From: B33-G16 sp964611035 | Lineage (GTDB): Bacteria; Desulfobacterota; DSM-4660; Desulfatiglandales; B25-G16 | Assembly: GCA_964611035.1 (NCBI GenBank) | Contig: CAZSWT010000095.1 | Location: forward strand, 1 to 11,061 | DNA: 11,061 nt | Reading direction: 5' to 3' | Shown: positions 4,492-11,061 of the stretch, piece after piece | How the letters are laid out: every line of letters starts with the position of its first letter | How positions within the stretch are numbered: the first letter of the stretch is position 1 | Position numbers and translations under genes: made by a program | The notes under the pieces: generated by a model | Databases searched by the model: none | Told to the model about the DNA's origin: nothing | Seen by the model: only the letters and a program-made list of their open reading frames with translations

Positions 4492-5457
4492 ATGAAAATC
4501 CATTCGGATGCACAACGGTTTAGCAGATACCAATCGGTTGTTAATGTCCTGTTGGCAAGGGATTCTTTTCACAAGCCTGATATCTATGCCGCACTCAAAG
4601 ACGAGGAAAAGGCCTTTATAGGCCGTGTAATCGGCGAACTAGCTCGTAGCGGTTATCTAACCAAAAATGGATTAAAGTCAAAACCTCGATATTCCTGGGC
4701 AGCCAAAAAAGAAGAATTCAATCCTGGTCGTTGGATTGATCAACGGGTTTTTACTGCTACCGTTAAGCGCGCACCTTCTGCAGATCGCCCAAGAGAACGT
4801 CTCCTTCGACTTGGGCCATCAGAACTCAAGGCTTCGGAGCTTTTGGCAATCCTAATCCGTGCAGGTCTCCACGGTGAGTCAGCTATGCAGGCAGGCGAAA
4901 AACTGGCAGCTCTTTTTGGTAACGATCTTCCTGGATTATCTCTCAAAGCGAGAGGAGAACTTAAGCAGATCAGCAGAGCGATAGGGGAAACTGCCTATTG
5001 CCAGATAATGGCCGCTCTTGAGCTGGGTAAAAGATTGGTAAATCAGCAGGCGGCTGAAACAAAACAAGGTCATAAGATAAGTAACACATCTGATGCCCTG
5101 ATTTATTGTAAACAGCATTTTTTGAGGCTGGCGCAAGAAGCAAAACGCGAGGAGTTCCATGTGGTCTTGCTGGATGAAAGGCACCATGTTATAAAAACGG
5201 AACGGATCACAGTTGGAATCTTAAACAAAAGCCTGGCCCACCCACGCGAAGTCTTAAAGCCTGCTATTCGAGAGTCGGCCTCGGCCCTTATTCTCGTGCA
5301 CAACCATCCCAGCGGTGATCCTACACCCAGTCAGGACGATAGAACAATCACAAAGGAGCTAAAATCAGCTGCTGAAATACTGGGCCTTCGGATTCTTGAT
5401 CATATCATCTTAGGCAAAGAGAAAGCCCTTAGCATGGCAGAGGAAAAGATAATGTAA
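4492..5457 (+). CDS. Winged-helix / RadC (JAMM) fusion protein
   Basis: A 321-residue protein with a RadC-type core and an added N-terminus. Residues about 1-72 look like a winged helix-turn-helix: 'KPDIYAALKD', 'RVIGELARSGYLTKNG', then 'PRYSW'. Residues about 96-180 are the RadC helix-hairpin-helix part (DRPRERLLRLGPSELKASEL). Residues about 196-321 are the JAMM domain with H270-x-H272-x7-S280-x2-D283 and a Glu at 220/221, so the zinc site of the metalloprotease/deubiquitinase-like fold appears intact. RadC proteins were once linked to DNA repair, but their function is unsettled; diverged copies are frequent on mobile elements and in defence islands. The wing may bind DNA as a regulator or target the JAMM activity. 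The gene starts 25 nt after the ORF6N gene and stops 17-23 nt before hsdR, so co-transcription is likely. Confidence 0.85.
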   Translation: MKIHSDAQRFSRYQSVVNVLLARDSFHKPDIYAALKDEEKAFIGRVIGELARSGYLTKNGLKSKPRYSWAAKKEEFNPGRWIDQRVFTATVKRAPSADRPRERLLRLGPSELKASELLAILIRAGLHGESAMQAGEKLAALFGNDLPGLSLKARGELKQISRAIGETAYCQIMAALELGKRLVNQQAAETKQGHKISNTSDALIYCKQHFLRLAQEAKREEFHVVLLDERHHVIKTERITVGILNKSLAHPREVLKPAIRESASALILVHNHPSGDPTPSQDDRTITKELKSAAEILGLRILDHIILGKEKALSMAEEKIM

Positions 5458-5480
5458 CCTTTCAACAAGGGACAATGGCC

Positions 5481-8177
5481 ATGAATAATGTTGACATAAA
5501 TGAGGCACAGACACGCAAAAACTTTATAGATAAGGCTCTTTTGCAGGCCGACTGGGGGCCGATTGTTCCTTTCCAGCAAGACATCCACTATTCGCACGGA
5601 TCCGTTGAGGAATACCCCACTGAAAAAGGCCCGGCTGATTACATTCTATTCTATAAGGGCAAGGCACTGGCCTGTGTTGAGGGTAAAAGAGTAAGGGTAG
5701 GGCCGCAGAATGTCCTTCAGCAGGCTAAAAGATATGCTCGGGGGTTTCCAAATGGCGCTTACTCTCTCGGCTCCTTTGGCGAATACCAGCTTCCTTTTGT
5801 CTATTCCACAAATGGAAAAATCATCTGGTTTCAAGATCTACGTGACCCAATGAACCTCTCAAGAGAGGTTGACGCATTTCACACGCCTCAGGCGCTCATG
5901 GAAATGTTGAACAAAAATGAATCTACTGCCAAGGAGTGGCTCAAAGAAAATGAAATAGACAACGAATATTTATGGCCTTTTCAAATTGAAGCCATCGAAG
6001 CCATAGAAGAGGCCATTCTTAATCGCAGGCGGCATATGCTCATCGCCATGGCCACAGGTACAGGAAAAACCTTTACCATAGCCAATTTGATTTACCGATT
6101 GATGAAGTCAGAGCTTGCTAAACGCATCTTGTTTCTGGTAGATCGAAGAGCTTTAGCGGCCCAGGCTGTTACAACAATGGCCAGTTTTGAGGCCGAACCG
6201 GGCCTGAAGTTTGATCAGATTTATGAGGTTTATAGTCAAAAAATCCTGAGGGAAGACTTGGATGAAGATGTTAAATTCGATCCCAAAGTTCTCCCTACAG
6301 AATATCTCACGAATCCCAGCACCAGAGATAGTTTTGTATATGTCGCTACTATTCAACGCATGCGGATCAATCTATTTGGCGATGAGGGTATGTTTGGTTC
6401 CTCGTCCGGGGACCAGGATGACGATTCTGATGCCTCCAAACTGGATATCCCAATCCACGCCTTTGATGTTATTATTGCCGATGAGTGCCACCGAGGATAC
6501 ACCGCCCGAGAAGAAAGCAAATGGCGTGAGGTGCTAATGCATTTCGATGGGATAAAAATTGGTCTCACAGCCACACCGGCATTCCACACTACTGCTTTTT
6601 TCAAGAAGATTGTCTTTACGTATGATTATGAGCGGGCAGTCAGGGAGGGCTATCTTGCGGACTATGATGCCATAGCCATCCATTCGGACATTACCATCAA
6701 AGGTGCCTTTCTTGAAGAAGGAGAAGAAGTCGGACTGATAGATACACACACCGGCCAGCTTTCTTTTGAAACCCTGGAAGATGAAAGGGAGCTTCCTGCA
6801 CCCACCACAGAAATAGACTGGTCAGCTCCGGATAGAAATAGAAAGATAGTCCAGGAAATTCAAAAATATCTCCTGGATCAAGAGGAACAATTAGGCCATT
6901 TCCCAAAAACCCTGATCTTTGCCCAGAACGATATCGAGCATATCTCGCACTGTAATTCATTAGTTGAAATCTTGAGGGAGGAATTCAACAGGGGGGATGA
7001 TTTTGTCCAGAAAATAACCGGAAGCCCATCTGTGGACAGACCACTTCAGAGAATCCGGGAGTTCAGAAACCGTCAAAATCCAGCGATTGTGGTCACTGTG
7101 GATATGCTTTCCACGGGTGTGGATGTCCCCAGGATAGAAAATATTGTTTTCTTGCGACCAGTGAAGTCCAGAATCCTCTTTGAACAGATGATGGGACGGG
7201 GGACCAGGCGCTGTCTGGAGATCCATAAAAGCCATTTTACGGTCTTTGATTGTTTCAATGGCACCCTTCTGGAATACTTCCGCAAGATAACCGGCATTAC
7301 AGCAGAGGCTCCCCTCAAAGCAACAAAAACTATTCGGGAAATCGTCCAAGCTATTGCAGATAATGAGGATAGGGAATATAATATTGGGGTTTTATCTAAG
7401 AGGCTGCATCGTATATCCAAAAATATAACTCAAGAAGGCAGACTCCAATTCAAATATATCCTGGACTGTGACATAGCCGAATTTGCTCAATCCCTGCACC
7501 AGAGTCTTGAGCAGCAATGGGAGCAAACCATTAAGATATTGCAGAGCGAGACCTTCCTGGATTTGTGTGCAAATTACCCGCGTCCAAAGAAAAGATTTCT
7601 CCGAGCTGACACAGCTGAAGATTTTGTGATCTCAAAAATTATTTTCAGATCAAAGGACGGCAGAGAACTCGGTCCACAGGATTACATTCAGGAGTTCGAA
7701 AAATTCGTAAAAGAGAATCCAGTGCATATGGCGGCATTGGAAATTCTCTTGAATCGCCCAAAAGACTTTGATGCCAGCCAGTTGAAGGCCTTGCGGAATA
7801 CCCTCGTTAGGCAACCGGATGATCTGGTTGACAAATTCACTGAAAAAAACCTCCGCCGAGCCTACAATAAAGAACTGGCAGATATAATCTCCATCATACG
7901 TCACGCAGCAACAGGCGGAGAATTGCTTACCACGGAACAAAGGGTCAATAAGGCCCTGATGAAGATCAAATCCGATCGCGCCTTTACAGAAGAACAAGAG
8001 AAATGGCTGGCCCTGATCAGGACACACCTCATCGAAAACCTGTTGATGGAAAAGGAAGACGTGGATTATTTGCCCATTTTTACTCGTGAAGGCACTTCAT
8101 GGGGTAAGTTAGACAAGGTTTTCGGGGGTGAACTGGAAACCATCATTCATGAAATTAATGTGGCCATCGCTGTTTAA
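5481..8177 (+). CDS. hsdR: Type I restriction enzyme R subunit, HsdR
   Basis: This ATP-driven translocase and nuclease subunit has 898 residues counted from the ATG at 5481. An AAGGGA Shine-Dalgarno at 5467-5472 sits 8 nt before this ATG but only 2 nt before the ATG at 5475, which decides the start. The N-terminal nuclease has D53 and E67-G-K69 in the PD-(D/E)xK pattern. The SF2 helicase follows: GTGKT Walker A (193-197), DECH (334-337), GLTATP (361-366), TVDMLSTGVDVP (about 539-550) and QMMGRGTRR (569-577). The C-terminal third resembles the EcoEI-type HsdR C-terminal domain that docks on the methylase core. All catalytic motifs look intact and length is near the family norm. A Cys replaces the usual Ala/Ser in the DExH box, as in many HsdR proteins of this branch. 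It would cut DNA distant from unmodified HsdS sites. Confidence 0.96.
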   Translation: MNNVDINEAQTRKNFIDKALLQADWGPIVPFQQDIHYSHGSVEEYPTEKGPADYILFYKGKALACVEGKRVRVGPQNVLQQAKRYARGFPNGAYSLGSFGEYQLPFVYSTNGKIIWFQDLRDPMNLSREVDAFHTPQALMEMLNKNESTAKEWLKENEIDNEYLWPFQIEAIEAIEEAILNRRRHMLIAMATGTGKTFTIANLIYRLMKSELAKRILFLVDRRALAAQAVTTMASFEAEPGLKFDQIYEVYSQKILREDLDEDVKFDPKVLPTEYLTNPSTRDSFVYVATIQRMRINLFGDEGMFGSSSGDQDDDSDASKLDIPIHAFDVIIADECHRGYTAREESKWREVLMHFDGIKIGLTATPAFHTTAFFKKIVFTYDYERAVREGYLADYDAIAIHSDITIKGAFLEEGEEVGLIDTHTGQLSFETLEDERELPAPTTEIDWSAPDRNRKIVQEIQKYLLDQEEQLGHFPKTLIFAQNDIEHISHCNSLVEILREEFNRGDDFVQKITGSPSVDRPLQRIREFRNRQNPAIVVTVDMLSTGVDVPRIENIVFLRPVKSRILFEQMMGRGTRRCLEIHKSHFTVFDCFNGTLLEYFRKITGITAEAPLKATKTIREIVQAIADNEDREYNIGVLSKRLHRISKNITQEGRLQFKYILDCDIAEFAQSLHQSLEQQWEQTIKILQSETFLDLCANYPRPKKRFLRADTAEDFVISKIIFRSKDGRELGPQDYIQEFEKFVKENPVHMAALEILLNRPKDFDASQLKALRNTLVRQPDDLVDKFTEKNLRRAYNKELADIISIIRHAATGGELLTTEQRVNKALMKIKSDRAFTEEQEKWLALIRTHLIENLLMEKEDVDYLPIFTREGTSWGKLDKVFGGELETIIHEINVAIAV

Positions 8178-8278
8178 AGTCAAATAAACGAATATCTGCA
8201 AATTTAGTTTTGACCTTGTAAGCAAATTGAGATAGCAATTATTAACTGGGTTTCCCACTGTAAGACTGGAGCTTAAAG

Positions 8279-9727
8279 ATGACGGATATTGTAGGAAAAC
8301 TCTGGGGATTCTGTCATACCCTACGGCATGACGGAATCGATTACGGCGACTACATTGAGCAATTGACCTATCTCCTCTTCCTTAAGATGATCGAGGAGAA
8401 AGGGGTGGAGATCCCTGTCGATTATTCATGGGCCGTTTTGCGGGAGAAATCGGGAACGGATTTATTAGAGCACTATGTGGATATCCTGAGGGAACTGGGA
8501 AAACTGAAAAACATGTTAGGGGACATCTATGCCGGGGCCATATCTCGATTCAGTAACCCAGTCAATCTCAAGCGTCTGGTCAACCTCATAGATGAAGTCG
8601 AATGGACTGGCCTCAATGTAGACGTCAAAGCCGCGGCCTATGAGGGATTACTGGAAAAGTCGGCCTCGGAAGGAAAGAAAGGAGCAGGACAGTACTTCAC
8701 GCCACGGATATTAATTCAATCTATTGTTCGATGTGTTCAGCCCGACCCTCGTGGGAGAGAAGATTTTACCATTCACGACCCCGCGGCAGGGACAGGTGGT
8801 TTTTTAGTCTGCGCCTACGAATGGCTGATGGAAAAGACCGGCGGGGGTGCGCTTAAACGGGAAGAGTCAAAGCGCATTCATACCTCTACTTATTCCGGCA
8901 CCGAGCTGGTTCCCCGGCCCAGGAGACTGGCCCTGATGAACCTCTACCTTCACGGCATACAGGCCAACATCTACCTGGGAGATGCTATCTATGAACCCAA
9001 AAAGAGCGGCCTTTATGATTGTATCATGACCAATCCTCCCTTTGGCACAAAAGGGGCAAATCAGGCACCCACCCGCGATGATTTCACCATTGCCACCAGC
9101 AACAAACAGCTCAATTTTGTACAGCACGTGATGAGTATTCTAAAGCCCGGGGGCCACGCGGCCATCGTCGTGCCCGATAATGTCCTGTTCGCGGATCAAG
9201 CTGGGGATGTTTTCAAAATACTCACGGAAGACTGCGACCTCCATACCGTCCTCCGCCTCCCCAATGGCACCTTTACCCCATACAGCCCCGGCACCAAGAC
9301 CAATGTCATCTTCTTCTCCAAGGGGTATCGGACAGAAAACACCTGGGTCTATGATGCCCGCACCAATGTACCAGGGATCACCAAAAAAGACCGTCCTCTC
9401 ACAACACAATACTTTGCCGAGTTCGAAACCTGTTATGGCCTGAATTCAGAAGGCCATTCAAAACGCGACCCTAATCATTCCAAAGAAAACCGTTGGCGAT
9501 CCTTCACCATTAGCGAGGTTAAAGACCGCGACTTTAAAATCGACAGCCTCAAATGGCTCAAGGACGAATCGCTTGATGATGCTGGAGAATTACCTGAGCC
9601 TGAGGAACTGGCCACCGATGCTATTGCCGAGCTTGAGAGTGCCGTTGAGGATCTGAACAATATCCTATCTTTGCTAGAGAATGACAATAGCGAGGAAGCA
9701 CTGTCTTTGAGGAGTGAACAAGCATGA
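8279..9727 (+). CDS. hsdM: Type I DNA methyltransferase subunit, HsdM
   Basis: A 482-residue N6-adenine methyltransferase subunit, full length for the family. Residues about 1-125 are the helical HsdM N-terminal domain (FCHTLRHDGIDYGDYIEQLTYLLFLKM). The catalytic domain shows GAGQYFTP (135-142), the SAM-binding DPAAGTGGF (167-175, motif I) and catalytic NPPF (252-255, motif IV), with a later 'LRLPNGTFTPYSPGTKTNVIFF' segment typical of HsdM. The C-terminus is acidic and helical, as expected for contact with HsdS. With HsdS it methylates the host's recognition sites; with HsdR it forms the restricting complex. A GGAG Shine-Dalgarno (8268-8271) lies 7 nt before the ATG. The 101-nt gap after hsdR is the largest inside the cluster and contains a TTGACC box (8210-8215) but no good -10, so a separate promoter is only a weak possibility. 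Its stop overlaps hsdS by ATGA. Confidence 0.96.
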   Translation: MTDIVGKLWGFCHTLRHDGIDYGDYIEQLTYLLFLKMIEEKGVEIPVDYSWAVLREKSGTDLLEHYVDILRELGKLKNMLGDIYAGAISRFSNPVNLKRLVNLIDEVEWTGLNVDVKAAAYEGLLEKSASEGKKGAGQYFTPRILIQSIVRCVQPDPRGREDFTIHDPAAGTGGFLVCAYEWLMEKTGGGALKREESKRIHTSTYSGTELVPRPRRLALMNLYLHGIQANIYLGDAIYEPKKSGLYDCIMTNPPFGTKGANQAPTRDDFTIATSNKQLNFVQHVMSILKPGGHAAIVVPDNVLFADQAGDVFKILTEDCDLHTVLRLPNGTFTPYSPGTKTNVIFFSKGYRTENTWVYDARTNVPGITKKDRPLTTQYFAEFETCYGLNSEGHSKRDPNHSKENRWRSFTISEVKDRDFKIDSLKWLKDESLDDAGELPEPEELATDAIAELESAVEDLNNILSLLENDNSEEALSLRSEQA

Positions 9728-10881
9728 CGGCTGCTAATTCACATGGGATTGAAATTAACGCAGGTGATCAGGCCACAGATTCGGACCTGCCAGAGGGTTG
9801 GGAATCTATTGTACTTCGAGCCTTAGTTACTCAGAGAAAAGGCAAGAAACCAAAAAAACTTAATGAAACTCCATGGCAAGGTGCGGTACCATACATCGAC
9901 ATCGAAGCATTTGAAATGAGGAACATTCGACGCTATGCAGACCCGGCTTCGTCAGTTTTAGTCGATGCGGGCGATGTTCTTGTTGTATGGGACGGGGCGC
10001 GATGTGGCCACGTCGGAATGGCACCCGCATATGGTGCTCTTGGCTCAACTTTGATGACCATCAATCCAATATTAATCCATTCGGATTACCTCGTAGGTTT
10101 TCTACGATTGTGTTATGAGACTATCAATTCCAATCCGCGGGGTACTAGTATCCCACATGTTGAACCAGACTTATTTTGGAACCTTGAATTACCTATCGCT
10201 CCTTTTGAAGAACAAAAGCGGATTGTGGCTAAAGTTGAGGAACTGCTTGCGCAAGTCAACGTAGTGCGTGAGCGTTTGGCCAAGGTTAAGGGAATTCTTA
10301 AGCGCCTCCGCCAGTCCGTCCTCGCGGCTGCCTGCTCAGGCCACATCACTTCGGACTGGCGACAAAGCCACAAGGACATTACGCCGGCGGAGGTTTCAAT
10401 CCAAGAGATATTTAGTCTCCGTCAAAAGCAGTGGACGCAAGAGAATGGTCCAGGCAAAAAGTACAAGCCGCCAAGGAGTGTCACGGTGCATGACCTGCCT
10501 GTGTTGCCAGAAGGTTGGAAATACGTGAGTTCCGACGCACTGTTCTTATTTGTAACGAGCGGGTCAAGGGGTTGGGCCAAGTATTACTCAGAGGCTGGTC
10601 CGAGCTTTATACGCGTAGGAAATTTAGACCACGACACGATTACTCTAGACTTATCTCAGACTCAGCATGTATTTCCGCCGCGAGGGGCGGAGTGTGAACG
10701 GACGCAGATTCGGGATGGGGACATTCTTATCTCAATCACAGCAGACGTGGGAATGATTGGGCTGGTACCAGATGGAATGGACGAGGCATACGTGAACCAG
10801 CATGTTGCGATTTCTAGGAGCCTGTCCGAGAATAGGCTAACAGCTAATTTTTTAGAAAAACAATTTTTGGAAGTATCGTGA
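9724..10881 (+). CDS. hsdS: Type I specificity subunit HsdS, C-terminally truncated
   Basis: HsdS reads the bipartite target site for the complex. Visible parts: TRD1 (residues about 22-160, from LPEGWESIVL to LPIAPFEEQ), the central conserved coiled coil CR1 (about 161-205, with EEQKRIVAKVEELLAQ and LKRLRQSVLAAACSGHIT), a linker, then TRD2 from LPEGWKYVSS (261). TRD2 proceeds through FIRVGNLDHD, GDILISITADVGMIG and AYVNQHVAI and then stops at residue 385. The rest of TRD2 and the second coiled coil, roughly 60-180 residues in intact two-TRD proteins, are absent. Bases after about 10840 turn strongly AT-rich and none of the three frames restores HsdS-like sequence, so this looks like a deletion or replacement rather than a simple frameshift. 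Single-TRD HsdS fragments can work as dimers in other systems, so activity is not excluded. The start is fixed by the ATGA overlap with hsdM. Confidence 0.88.
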   Translation: MTAANSHGIEINAGDQATDSDLPEGWESIVLRALVTQRKGKKPKKLNETPWQGAVPYIDIEAFEMRNIRRYADPASSVLVDAGDVLVVWDGARCGHVGMAPAYGALGSTLMTINPILIHSDYLVGFLRLCYETINSNPRGTSIPHVEPDLFWNLELPIAPFEEQKRIVAKVEELLAQVNVVRERLAKVKGILKRLRQSVLAAACSGHITSDWRQSHKDITPAEVSIQEIFSLRQKQWTQENGPGKKYKPPRSVTVHDLPVLPEGWKYVSSDALFLFVTSGSRGWAKYYSEAGPSFIRVGNLDHDTITLDLSQTQHVFPPRGAECERTQIRDGDILISITADVGMIGLVPDGMDEAYVNQHVAISRSLSENRLTANFLEKQFLEVS

Positions 10882-10975
10882 AATATACTTGTATCTAAAT
10901 CTTAAGTCAACTAAAGCACGATGATAACAAAACATGATTTACTAACAATAACAACAAGATATAGTATTTATTATA

Positions 10976-11004
10976 TTGACAATATCTATACTTTGTGCTA
11001 ATTC
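10976..11004 (+). promoter_or_regulatory. Strong extended -10 promoter for the gene at the right edge
   Basis: A perfect -35 TTGACA (10976-10981), a 17-nt spacer and TAATTC (10999-11004) preceded by a TGC extended -10 element make this one of the best promoters in the window. The -35 is centred on the 9-nt dyad ATTGACAAT (10975-10983), which could serve as an operator half. Predicted start is near 11011, about 30 nt before the ATG at 11041. Confidence 0.65.
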
Positions 11005-11040
11005 TCTTTCATGATTTTAACAGTAAAAGGGAGCGCCACA

Positions 11041-11061
11041 ATGCAAATTCCTTTCAAGAAA
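11041..11061 (+). CDS. Start of an unidentified gene, 3' partial
   Basis: Only seven codons are in the window (MQIPFKK). The call rests on an AAGGGAG Shine-Dalgarno (11027-11033) spaced 7 nt from the ATG and the promoter at 10976-11004. Product unknown. Its position right behind a truncated hsdS suggests a gene brought in by the event that cut hsdS, or another island gene. Confidence 0.55.

Noticed and set aside
6960..7349. 129-codon minus-strand frame inside hsdR
   Set aside because: It lies opposite the conserved helicase motifs V and VI and the following HsdR sequence, with no start signals; the hsdR frame fully explains the sequence.
10840..10910. Simple frameshift in the T-runs as the cause of HsdS truncation
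   Set aside because: I translated the other two forward frames across 10840-10930; both meet stops early and neither restores TRD2 or coiled-coil sequence, so a single indel does not repair the gene.

Overview
The window looks like part of a chromosome from an anaerobic, probably Desulfobacterota-like (deltaproteobacterial) organism. The main clue is the left edge, where a MetV-like methylenetetrahydrofolate reductase C-terminal protein and a MetF overlap by ATGA. This pairing is typical of bacteria that run the methyl branch of the Wood-Ljungdahl pathway. The taxonomic call is inference from gene content; no rRNA or other phylogenetic marker is present.

Layout. (1) 1-1493: metV-like (5' end missing) and metF, a core C1-metabolism module. 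(2) 1494-2728: a DUF3783-type protein with an internal duplication, then a zinc-ribbon/HU fusion protein. The HU-type gene has its own candidate promoter, and two tandem near-palindromic 14-mers abut the -35 box. (3) 2729-3884: about 1.15 kb with no convincing intact gene but dense structure. It holds at least four copies or halves of a TACCCC/GGGGTA palindromic repeat (one predicted to fold as a three-way junction), a near-perfect intrinsic terminator, a ~100-nt direct repeat present twice exactly 449 nt apart, a long inverted repeat with a competing hairpin, an orphan consensus ribosome-binding site, and a possible radC 5' remnant that stops at a palindromic repeat. (4) 3885-10881: a tightly spaced, same-strand cluster of ORF6N-domain protein, winged-helix/RadC (JAMM) protein, HsdR, HsdM and HsdS. 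(5) 10882-11061: AT-rich DNA with a strong candidate promoter and the first seven codons of another gene.

How the genes fit together. HsdR, HsdM and HsdS form a type I restriction-modification system: S chooses the DNA sequence, M methylates it, and R translocates and cuts unmodified DNA. The ORF6N and RadC genes sit 25 nt and 17-23 nt upstream of their next neighbours, so they may be co-transcribed with hsdR as accessory or regulatory parts. HsdS ends inside its second target-recognition domain, so the current specificity or activity of the system is uncertain. The repeat-rich stretch lies between core metabolism and the defence genes and resembles the decayed edge of an accessory island.

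Best candidates for something undescribed: the ORF6N plus wHTH-RadC plus type I R-M combination, the zinc-ribbon/HU protein with its unusual promoter architecture, and the palindromic and direct repeat families of the 2.78-3.79 kb region.
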